From: Actinomycetes bacterium
GTDB taxonomy: Bacteria > Actinomycetota > Actinomycetes > JAHEKZ01
Assembly: GCA_024644345.1 (NCBI GenBank)
Contig: JAHELE010000012.1
Span: forward strand, 1-42,279
Direction of reading: 5' to 3'
DNA: 42,279 nt
Under the pieces are notes generated by a model. The model was not told where the DNA came from and did not search any database. It worked only from the letters and a program-made list of their open reading frames with translations. Below, one piece after another: positions 33,092 through 40,032 of this stretch. Numbering within the stretch: the stretch's first letter is position 1; each line of letters opens with the position of its first letter. The position numbers and the translations under genes are program-made.

Positions 33092-34441
33092 TCACCCCAC
33101 CCTGCTTCGTCGGCCCAGGATTCCCTGGGGTCTCACCATCAGCACGATGATCATCACGAGGAGTGCGCCGACGTTCTTGAGCTCGGGGTTGATCCAAAGG
33201 GTCGACAGCTGGATCAGCATCCCCACCACGAGGCTGCCGACGAGTGCGCCGAACGCCGTACCGAGCCCACCAAGTGTCACGGCGGCAAAGATCAGGAGAA
33301 GGGTCTGGGTTCCCATCAGGTACGAGACCTGCTGCGTCATGGCGAGCATGACCCCGCCCAGACCGGCGAGGGCGGCTCCGGTGATCCAGACGACCAGGAT
33401 GACCCGGTCCACGTCGATTCCCGATGAGGCAGCCAGAGCGGGGTTGTCGGCAACGGCTCGGGTGGCCTTGCCCATGCGGGTCTTGAGCAGCGCGAGCCCG
33501 GCCAGCGCCAGGATGACAGCGGCGATCACCATCGAGATCATGTCCTTCGGCGTCAGGCTCACCGCGCCGAACTCGATCCCCGCCTGCGAGTCGTAGTCGC
33601 CGTACGGACGGCTGGCTCCGCCGAAGATGATCAGGTAGGTGTTCGCGAGGGCGAGAGCGAATCCGATCGAGACGATCATCATGGCGATCAGACCGGTGCC
33701 TCGTCTTCGCAGCGGTCGCCAGAGGCCCCGCTCCTGGACCCAGCCGAAGATCCCGGAGGTGATCACCCCCAGGACGGCAGCGCCGATGAGGTTGATCCCG
33801 AGATTCACGTTGAAGAACCAGGTCGCGATCGCGCCGAACGTCATGATCTCGCCGTGCGCGAAGTTGGTCAGGCCGGTCGTGCCGTAGATCAGCGACAGAC
33901 CCACCGCGGCCAGTGCCAGGACCAGTCCGAACCGCAGGCCTTCGACTGACAGCTGGGCCGCCCTGTCCCACCGGGTCTGGACGTTGCGTTCACGCTCACC
34001 CAGCCGGAAGTTGATGAACCGTGGGGTTCCGGGGTCGGCACTGGTGGTGATCGGGTTCACCGTGGGTGGAGTGGTGCCGTCAGGCAGGGTCTCCTCGTCG
34101 AGCAGCACGGAGTACTGGCCAGGGCCGGGGACCTCGACGATCCAGGCCCCTTCGGCGTTCGTCACGTCGCTGTCTTCGAAGCCGCTGTCGTTGGTCACGG
34201 TGATGGTGACCCCGACGACGGGGGCCCCGGCCAGGTCACGAAGGGTGCCTTGGACCGCTTCACCCTCGGCGTTGGCCGGACCGGCTGAGACGACAGCGGC
34301 GGTCCCGAGGAGTCCGAGAGCGGCAACGAGAAGGGCGATGATGCGGGTGACCGGCCAGTGGACCACTCTCAGGGCTCCCTCGCGTGGTGCGGCTGACCGT
34401 TTCCGGAACCAGGTCGGCACCTTTCGGTCCCTGCGGAGCAT
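33092..34441 (-). CDS. livH: branched-chain amino acid ABC transporter permease LivH with N-terminal extracytoplasmic beta-sandwich domain
   Basis: 449 residues from ATG 34441 (GTG 34447 also in frame; neither has a clear ribosome binding site). The C-terminal ~285 residues are a standard LivH permease: G-L-S-L-I-Y-G-T-T-G-L-T-N-F-A-H-G-E, T-R-M-G-K-A-T-R-A-V-A-D-N, and M-V-R-P-Q-G-I-L-G at the end. Before it come a basic tail and a hydrophobic helix (~29-51) with a possible A-N-A signal peptidase site. A ~85-residue carboxypeptidase-regulatory/Cna-B-like domain follows (V-Q-G-T-L-R-D-L-A-G-A-P-V-V-G-V-T-I-T-V-T ... G-Q-Y-S-V-L-L). The fused domain would lie outside the membrane, near the binding protein. 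Confidence 0.9.
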   Translation of the reverse strand: MLRRDRKVPTWFRKRSAAPREGALRVVHWPVTRIIALLVAALGLLGTAAVVSAGPANAEGEAVQGTLRDLAGAPVVGVTITVTNDSGFEDSDVTNAEGAWIVEVPGPGQYSVLLDEETLPDGTTPPTVNPITTSADPGTPRFINFRLGERERNVQTRWDRAAQLSVEGLRFGLVLALAAVGLSLIYGTTGLTNFAHGEIMTFGAIATWFFNVNLGINLIGAAVLGVITSGIFGWVQERGLWRPLRRRGTGLIAMMIVSIGFALALANTYLIIFGGASRPYGDYDSQAGIEFGAVSLTPKDMISMVIAAVILALAGLALLKTRMGKATRAVADNPALAASSGIDVDRVILVVWITGAALAGLGGVMLAMTQQVSYLMGTQTLLLIFAAVTLGGLGTAFGALVGSLVVGMLIQLSTLWINPELKNVGALLVMIIVLMVRPQGILGRRSRVG

Positions 34442-34452
34442 AGTCACGGCGA

Positions 34453-34468
34453 GGGTGACCGGTCACCC
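34453..34468. promoter_or_regulatory. perfect 16-bp palindrome before livH
   Basis: GGGTGACCGGTCACCC is a perfect palindrome in the 35-nt gap between the DUF554 stop and livH. A further GGTCAC is at 34475-34480. It could be an operator or a short RNA hairpin; its GGTCAC core also repeats upstream of the binding-protein gene. Confidence 0.4.
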
Positions 34469-34476
34469 GTTCCGGG

Positions 34477-35229
34477 TCACGAATTCAGAAATGTTGCCAG
34501 CAGCGCGCTCAGAAGTGGTGCGACCACCAGTGCCGGAAGCAGATCGCCGACAGGAATGGTTCTGATCCGCAGGAGCCTGAGTCCAACGCCGAGGAGCAGG
34601 ACTCCGCCGGTGGCGGTGAGTGCCGCGACCTGAGCCTCTGACAGCACCTCCCCGGCGGCGATCCCGATCACGGTCAAGCTGCCTTGGACGGTGAACACCG
34701 TGACCGCGGATGCCACGACGCCCCAGCCGAGCGAGGCCGCAAAGGCCAACGCGGCAAAGCCGTCGAGCACGGACTTCAGCGCCAGCAGCTCGATCCCACG
34801 ACCCATGCCGTCCTCGAGCGAACCGAGCACGGTCAGAGGACCGACGCAGAACACCAGCGAGGCGGTCACGTACCCCTCGATGAAGCGTCGCCGGGTCTCA
34901 GGCCCACCTTCCTTGCCGGCAAACCTGCGCTGCAGCACGGCGCCCAAGCCCTCGAGCCGGGCCTCGAGCCGGAAGGCGGCGCCGAGTACTCCTCCGACCA
35001 CGACAGACCCCAGGACAACCAGAAGGGGAACACCACGGCCGAGCTCGTCGACCAGTGCTGGGTCCACGACGGCGGCGGCGTTCAGGCCGCCGATCACCAA
35101 GGTCACGAGTCCCAGTCCGTCAGTCACCACGTCGCGGACCCGGGCAGGCAACCGGTCACCCAACAGCGTTCCCACGGTGCCGCCCACGAGCACGGCAACC
35201 ACATTGAGCACGGTGCCGAGGCCGGGCAC
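34477..35229 (-). CDS. DUF554 (YdfK-like) membrane protein
   Basis: 250 residues from GTG 35229, preceded on its strand by AAGGAG. Some six to seven hydrophobic segments are visible. The N-terminus G-L-G-T-V-L-N-V-V-A-V-L-V-G-G-T-V-G and the middle F-x-E-G-Y-V-T-A-S-L-V-F-C-V-G-P-L-T-V-L-G-S-L are DUF554 hallmarks. The family is a conserved putative membrane channel or transporter of unknown substrate. It lies 35 nt upstream of livH on the same strand and could be co-transcribed with it. Confidence 0.88.
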   Translation of the reverse strand: MPGLGTVLNVVAVLVGGTVGTLLGDRLPARVRDVVTDGLGLVTLVIGGLNAAAVVDPALVDELGRGVPLLVVLGSVVVGGVLGAAFRLEARLEGLGAVLQRRFAGKEGGPETRRRFIEGYVTASLVFCVGPLTVLGSLEDGMGRGIELLALKSVLDGFAALAFAASLGWGVVASAVTVFTVQGSLTVIGIAAGEVLSEAQVAALTATGGVLLLGVGLRLLRIRTIPVGDLLPALVVAPLLSALLATFLNS

Positions 35230-35372
35230 GGCGACTCCTTCCGTTTCATCCCTGGTCGGTGGCTCTCGCCGCTGTCCTTCAGTGGAGGATTACGCTGGCC
35301 GAAGGCCACGGGGGAGCGTAGCCGCCTTCAGCGCCGTTGGCGTGGGGCGACAGCGAGACAACCCGAGGAGCC

Positions 35373-35927
35373 GTGAGCGCAGTCGTGTCAGCAGTCATCG
35401 TGGGTACCCGTGAGGCGACCGAAGGCGATGTCCTGGCGATGGATGAGCTGTGGGACGAGCTTCGACGTCACGTCGGTCGCGTCGGCCCTTTTGGGCCGCC
35501 GGCCTCAGCGGTGGCGATTCGAGAGCGGCTCGAATCACTGCGGACGGACCCAGCGCACCGCGTGATCGTTGCTGAGATCGACGGTGTCGTCGTCGGCCTG
35601 GCGGTGCTGAGCCGCATGCCTGTCACGCCGATCAGTGACGTCGAGACCGTCCAGATCTCTTTCATGCACGTCAGGGACGACCGACGCCGGCGCGGAGTGG
35701 GGCGGGCAATCGTCTCAGCCGCAGCAGGGTTCGCCAGTGATGTCGGGTGCGACTACGTGTCGGTGGGGGTCTTCCCAGGGGCGAGAGAGAGCAACCGGTT
35801 CTTCGCCCGCCTCGGGTTCAGCCCACTCGTCATGCGTCGGGCGATCACCACAACGGCCTTGAAGCGCCGGCTGGCCGGTGAACTGCAGCGAGCGCAGCGC
35901 AGGCGGCGTCTACGACGCAGTCACTGA
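35373..35927 (+). CDS. GNAT family N-acetyltransferase
   Basis: 184 residues from GTG 35373, with GAGGAG just upstream at 35365-35370; GTG 35385 is possible. GNAT layout: R-E-A-T-E-G-D-V-L-A-M start, V-Q-I-S-F-M-H-V strand, then acetyl-CoA motif A R-R-R-R-G-V-G-R-A-I-V. It ends N-R-F-F-A-R-L-G-F-S-P. The last ~25 residues are strongly basic (Arg-rich), unusual for GNAT, and might contact nucleic acid. The substrate is unknown. The 3' end overlaps the convergent thioesterase gene by 7 nt. Confidence 0.83.
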   Translation: MSAVVSAVIVGTREATEGDVLAMDELWDELRRHVGRVGPFGPPASAVAIRERLESLRTDPAHRVIVAEIDGVVVGLAVLSRMPVTPISDVETVQISFMHVRDDRRRRGVGRAIVSAAAGFASDVGCDYVSVGVFPGARESNRFFARLGFSPLVMRRAITTTALKRRLAGELQRAQRRRRLRRSH

Positions 35928-36304
35928 GGGGTGAGCAGGCAGGTCACGCGAGCGGTGCATGTGAGCTGCCCTGTGTCGTTCCGGATCTCGATCTGCCAGG
36001 TGGCGATCCGGCGTCCTATGCGCAGTGGAACCGCTCGTCCTGTGACGACGCCAGACGTGGCGGCCCGATGGTGACTCGCATTGACCTCGATCCCGACGAC
36101 GCTGTGATCACGCCCAGCGTGCAGTGCCGAACCGATGGAGGCCAGGCTCTCGGCCAGGACCACCGATGCCCCACCGTGCAGTGCGCCGAACGGCTGTTCG
36201 TTGCCAGAAACTGGCATGGTGCCGACGACCTCGTCGGTCGTGGCCAGGACGATCTCAATACCGAGCCGATCGTGGATGGGCACCGGGGGCAGTTCGCTAG
36301 TCAC
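35921..36304 (-). CDS. hotdog-fold thioesterase (PaaI-like)
   Basis: A 127-residue single hotdog domain. G-A-L-H-G-G-A-S-V-V-L-A-E-S carries the helix and active-site region of PaaI-type acyl-CoA thioesterases, and the G-I-E-V-N-A-S-H-H-R strand follows. The GTG start at 36304 lies exactly 6 nt after a TAGGCT -10 hexamer (minus strand 36316-36311), pointing to a leaderless transcript. It is divergent from polA, a pairing common in actinobacteria. The acyl substrate is unknown. Confidence 0.85.
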   Translation of the reverse strand: MTSELPPVPIHDRLGIEIVLATTDEVVGTMPVSGNEQPFGALHGGASVVLAESLASIGSALHAGRDHSVVGIEVNASHHRAATSGVVTGRAVPLRIGRRIATWQIEIRNDTGQLTCTARVTCLLTPQ

Positions 36305-36310
36305 CGCGTC

Positions 36311-36320
36311 AGCCTACGAT
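36311..36320. promoter_or_regulatory. overlapping divergent -10 elements giving two leaderless transcripts (thioesterase and polA)
   Basis: AGCCTACGAT holds TACGAT on plus (36315-36320) and TAGGCT on minus (36316-36311), sharing the central TA. Each hexamer lies exactly 6 nt before a start codon: ATG 36327 of polA and GTG 36304 of the thioesterase. Both spacings fit transcription starting at the first base of the codon. No ribosome binding sites are present. Confidence 0.6.
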
Positions 36321-36326
36321 CGGCGC

Positions 36327-38987
36327 ATGGCTACCGCGCGGACACTCCTGCTGCTGGATGGCCACTCGCTCGCCTACCGGGCGTTCTATGCGTTGCCGGT
36401 GGAGAACTTCTCGACGGCAACAGGTCAGCCGACGAATGCGGTCTACGGGTTCACGTCCATGCTCATCAATGCCCTGCGCGACGAGCAGCCGACTCACCTG
36501 GCAGTGGCCTTCGACGTCTCTCGGGTGACCTTCCGCAGCGACCGGTACCCCGAGTACAAGGCGAACCGGGCCAAGACGCCTGAGGAGTTCAAAGGGCAGG
36601 TGAGCCTGATCAAGGAGGTCCTCGAGGCTCTCCAGATTCCGGTGGTCGAGCTCGCCGGGTACGAAGCCGACGACCTGATCGCCACCCTGAGCACGCAGGC
36701 GGCCGACGAGGGCTTCGAGGTCTCGGTGATCACCGGCGATCGAGACGCGTTCCAGCTCGTCTCCGACCAGGTGACTGTGCTCTACCCGCGCAAGGGGGTG
36801 TCCGACCTGGCCCGGATGACTCCGGCCGCCGTTGAGGACAAGTACGGGCTCACCCCGTCGCAGTACCCTGACTTCGCCGCACTTCGTGGCGACCCGAGCG
36901 ACAACCTTCCGGGGATCCCTGGTGTGGGTGAGAAGACCGCCACGAAGTGGATCCGTGAGTTCGGCTCCTTCGACGAGCTTGTCGCCCGCGCAGACGAGGT
37001 GCGCGGCAAGGTGGGCGATTCGTTGAGGGCCAACCTGGCTCAGGTGATCACCAACCGGCAGCTCACCGAGCTGGTGAAGGACGTACCCCTGGAGGCACGG
37101 CCGGACGACCTGGAACGACGCGACTGGGACCGCGAGCTCGTGCACCAGGTGTTCGACGCACTGGAGTTCCGCATCCTGCGTGATCGTCTGGCACAGACCC
37201 TGCAGAACCAGGCCGAGATCGTCGACGCCTCTCCAGATCTCCAGGTCGAGACCGTGGCTGGGGCAGGGGTAGCCGAGTGGCTGGGCAAGCACGGCGCGGG
37301 CCGGGTAGGAATGGCAGTTTCCGGCAGCTGGGGGTCCGGAACGGGAGTGATCGAGGCGGTGGGCCTGGCGGCGGTCGACGGGGCGGTCGCAGCACTCACG
37401 CGTGAGTCGCTGGACCCGGCGTCCACTGAGGCGTTCAGAACCTGGCTGGCCGACGCCGAGCTGGTGGTGCACGACGCCAACGGACCCATGTTGGCGCTGG
37501 CCGCCATGGGGGTGCCGATGCCGACCCCCGCCGTCGACACGGCCATCGCGGCCTATGTCCTGCGGCCTGACCAGCGCAGCTACGACCTCGCCGACCTCAG
37601 CGTTCGGTGGCTGCACCGCGATCTGGCAGAAGCCGGCGACGACGGGCAGCTCAGCTTCGACACCGATGCCGACGAGAGCCGATCGAATGAGTTGGGCGCC
37701 CGAGCCCTGGCCACGTTCGACCTGGCAGCGGCTCTCGAGCCCGAGGTCGAACAGATCGGCGCATCCTCGTTGCTGCACGACGTCGAGCTGCCCCTGACTG
37801 GCCTGCTCGTCTCGATGGAACAGGTGGGGGTGGCCGTCGATCAGGTGGCTCTGGACTCACTGCGGGCCGAGTTCGCGGCGGAGGTCAAGCGGGCTGCCGA
37901 GCTCGCGTACGCCGAGATCGGCCACGAGGTGAACCTCGGGTCGCCCAAGCAGCTCCAGGTCGTGCTGTTCGACGAGCTGGGCATGCCCAAGACCAAGAGG
38001 ACCAAGACCGGGTTCACCACCGATGCCGAAGCCCTCACTGGGCTGTTCGCCCAGACCGAGCACCCGTTCCTGGCCCATCTGCTGAGGCATCGCGATGTGT
38101 CGAAGCTGCTGGTCACGGTCGAGGGGCTCCAGCGTTCGGTGGCCGACGACGGGCGCATCCACACGACCTTCATGCAGACGGTGGCGGCCACCGGGCGGTT
38201 GTCGTCGACCGACCCGAACCTGCAGAACATCCCGGTGCGCACCGAGGAGGGCCGCCGGATCCGTTCGACCTTCTGCGTGGGCGATGGCTATGACACGCTC
38301 ATGACGGCTGACTACAGCCAGGTCGAGATGCGCATCATGGCCCACTTGTCAGAAGATGCCGGCCTGATCGAGGCCTTCAACACGGGGGAAGACCTCCACA
38401 CGACGATGGCCTCGCGGGTGTTCGATGTCTCGGCTGACGCGGTGACGCCAGAAATGCGGAGCCGGATCAAGGCGATGTCGTACGGCCTCGCCTACGGGCT
38501 GTCGGCATACGGCTTGAGTCAGCAGCTCGGGGTCGGCCCAGAAGATGCCAAGAGCTTGATGGACGACTACTTCGACAGGTTCGGTGGCGTCCGCGACTAC
38601 TTGGCGTCCGTCGTCGACGATGCGAGGCGTACCGGTTATACCGAGACGCTGCTGGGCCGAAGGCGCTACCTGCCAGACCTGACCAGTGACAACCGGCAAC
38701 GCCGCGAGATGGCCGAGCGCATGGCGCTCAATGCGCCGATCCAAGGTTCGGCCGCCGACATCGTGAAGGTAGCGATGCTTGGGGTCGAGCGGCGGCTGCG
38801 GGCCGGCAAGCTCCAGTCACGGATGCTGCTCCAGGTGCACGACGAGCTCGTCCTCGAGGTGGCGCCAGGCGAGCGCGGGGCTGTGGCAGACCTGGTCGAG
38901 CACGAGATGCGGGGTGCCTACCCGCTGTCGGTCGCTCTCGACATCTCCGTCGGCTTTGGGCGGACGTGGCACGACGCCGCCCACTGA
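36327..38987 (+). CDS. polA: DNA polymerase I
   Basis: 886 residues. An N-terminal 5'-3' exonuclease domain (L-L-D-G-H-S-L-A-Y-R-A-F, I-T-G-D-R-D-A-F-Q-L) is followed by a 3'-5' exonuclease-like domain with no visible D-x-E motif, so proofreading is probably absent. The polymerase domain has motif A D-Y-S-Q-V-E-M-R-I-M-A-H, O helix R-S-R-I-K-A-M-S-Y-G with Tyr where E. coli has Phe762, and motif C Q-V-H-D-E-L-V-L-E. The frame is open from 36135, but ATG 36327 gives the family N-terminus and fits the leaderless promoter. It acts in Okazaki fragment maturation and repair. Confidence 0.96.
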   Translation: MATARTLLLLDGHSLAYRAFYALPVENFSTATGQPTNAVYGFTSMLINALRDEQPTHLAVAFDVSRVTFRSDRYPEYKANRAKTPEEFKGQVSLIKEVLEALQIPVVELAGYEADDLIATLSTQAADEGFEVSVITGDRDAFQLVSDQVTVLYPRKGVSDLARMTPAAVEDKYGLTPSQYPDFAALRGDPSDNLPGIPGVGEKTATKWIREFGSFDELVARADEVRGKVGDSLRANLAQVITNRQLTELVKDVPLEARPDDLERRDWDRELVHQVFDALEFRILRDRLAQTLQNQAEIVDASPDLQVETVAGAGVAEWLGKHGAGRVGMAVSGSWGSGTGVIEAVGLAAVDGAVAALTRESLDPASTEAFRTWLADAELVVHDANGPMLALAAMGVPMPTPAVDTAIAAYVLRPDQRSYDLADLSVRWLHRDLAEAGDDGQLSFDTDADESRSNELGARALATFDLAAALEPEVEQIGASSLLHDVELPLTGLLVSMEQVGVAVDQVALDSLRAEFAAEVKRAAELAYAEIGHEVNLGSPKQLQVVLFDELGMPKTKRTKTGFTTDAEALTGLFAQTEHPFLAHLLRHRDVSKLLVTVEGLQRSVADDGRIHTTFMQTVAATGRLSSTDPNLQNIPVRTEEGRRIRSTFCVGDGYDTLMTADYSQVEMRIMAHLSEDAGLIEAFNTGEDLHTTMASRVFDVSADAVTPEMRSRIKAMSYGLAYGLSAYGLSQQLGVGPEDAKSLMDDYFDRFGGVRDYLASVVDDARRTGYTETLLGRRRYLPDLTSDNRQRREMAERMALNAPIQGSAADIVKVAMLGVERRLRAGKLQSRMLLQVHDELVLEVAPGERGAVADLVEHEMRGAYPLSVALDISVGFGRTWHDAAH

Positions 38988-38990
38988 CGT

Positions 38991-39045
38991 GTCACCCAGG
39001 TGTGCACTCGGCGCGCCACAACGTCACCCAGGTGTGCACTCGGCG
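38991..39045. repeat. direct repeat of 23 bp, period 32, at the 3' end of the methyltransferase gene
   Basis: An exact 23-bp unit starting GTCACCCAGGTGTGCAC occurs at 38991-39013 and 39023-39045. The second copy encodes the last codons and stop of the minus-strand methyltransferase gene; the first lies beyond the stop, just after the polA end. It looks like a local duplication, or an earlier C-terminus, between convergent genes. Confidence 0.8.
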
Positions 39046-39857
39046 GGCTTGTGGGCCGCCAGGATGAGGGTGCCGGGCATCAAGGCGCCTCGCAAGGGGC
39101 TCCAGCCGCCCCAGGTGGACCGATTTCCCGGCTTCCAGGCGGGCTCGACCAGCCGATCGACGACGAGCCCGGCTCCGACCATGAGATCGACCCAGTCGCC
39201 AACGGTGCGGTGGTGCTCGACGTAGGTGACCTCGCCCCGGTCGTCCGCCTCGGCGTACGGGGTGCGGTCGAAGTAGGGGCGAATGACAGTCAGGCCGCCC
39301 TCGCCGGGGTCGTCGGCGAAAGCCCAGCGGAACGGGTGCGAGACCCCGAGCACTGCGCGACCCCCGGGCGCAAGGACTCGCTCGACCTCGGCAAGGACGC
39401 AGTCGGCGTCAGCGACGAAGGGGAGTGCTCCGTAGGCCGTGGCCACGAGGTCGAAGGTGTCCGACCGGAAGGGCAGCTGCCCGGCGTGTCCCTGGACCAC
39501 CGGAACCACTGTTCCGGTCTTGTCGTCGAGCCGCTGGCTGTGCTGGAGCATTCGCATCGACAGGTCCAGCCCGAGGGCGCGGACACCCCGTGCCCGCAGT
39601 CCTCTGGCCCCGGCAGCCGCCCCGCAGCCCAGTTCCAGCACCCGCGAACCGGCCTGGACCCGCAGCAGGTCGAGATCGTCGTCGTCCCAGCCCTCAGGGC
39701 CCCACAGCCAGCGAGCCGCCCCGAGCAGGCTCTCGTGGTCGTGCTGGTAGGTGTCGGCGTCGGCGTCCCACCACCGCTGCGCCGCGCGGACGCTGGTGCT
39801 GGCGTCCACCGGGAACCGGCCCGGACCACCCTCGATTGACCCTGTCACGGCCGCCAC
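39024..39857 (-). CDS. class I SAM-dependent methyltransferase
   Basis: 277 residues from GTG 39857, which has TGAGGAG 8 nt upstream on its strand; the longer frame from 40001 runs into the rpsA leader and is rejected. Rossmann motif I is V-L-E-L-G-C-G-A-A-A-G, then G-L-D-L-S-x-x-M-L and Q-G-H-A-G-Q-L-P-F. Post-motif F-D-L-V-A-T-A-Y-G-A-L-P-F and V-L-A-P-G-G-R-A-V-L-G-V-S-H-P follow. Met/UbiE-type small-molecule or protein methyltransferase; substrate unknown. It is divergent from rpsA and convergent with polA. Confidence 0.87.
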   Translation of the reverse strand: MAAVTGSIEGGPGRFPVDASTSVRAAQRWWDADADTYQHDHESLLGAARWLWGPEGWDDDDLDLLRVQAGSRVLELGCGAAAGARGLRARGVRALGLDLSMRMLQHSQRLDDKTGTVVPVVQGHAGQLPFRSDTFDLVATAYGALPFVADADCVLAEVERVLAPGGRAVLGVSHPFRWAFADDPGEGGLTVIRPYFDRTPYAEADDRGEVTYVEHHRTVGDWVDLMVGAGLVVDRLVEPAWKPGNRSTWGGWSPLRGALMPGTLILAAHKPAECTPG

Positions 39858-39946
39858 CGTAGACTCCTCAGAGCGCTGTGGGCCCGCGCGTCCTCGGACG
39901 GAGCAGGCTCGCGCTCGCACTCTGTCGTTTTCAGCTGGGTTGGCAT

Positions 39947-39981
39947 CCGCCGATCTCAGGCGGTTTCGGCACGCGAAACCG
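39947..39981 (+). promoter_or_regulatory. two mutually exclusive hairpins in the rpsA leader
   Basis: CCGCC (39947-39951) can pair with GGCGG (39959-39963). CGGTTTCG (39961-39968) can pair with CGAAACCG (39974-39981). The stems share bases 39961-39963, so only one can form fully. The pair lies ~50 nt before the rpsA start. It could mediate S1 autoregulation; not a recognised RNA family. Confidence 0.35.
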
Positions 39982-40032
39982 GTCCCTGCGCGCACGTCCA
40001 CGACTAACTGTCCGCACGGAGTCCCCTAACCC

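Noticed and set aside
33084-33971. 295-codon open frame on the minus strand overlapping livH
   Set aside because: Same strand, different frame from livH; Arg/Gly/Asp-rich composition of a GC-rich shadow frame. The livH product is unmistakable.
36135-36326. Upstream extension of the polA frame
   Set aside because: It is antisense to the thioesterase gene, unlike any PolA N-terminus, and ATG 36327 has a matching leaderless promoter.
36309-37778. 489-codon minus-strand frame opposite polA
   Set aside because: Antisense shadow of polA with His/Arg/Gln-rich composition and no recognisable domain.
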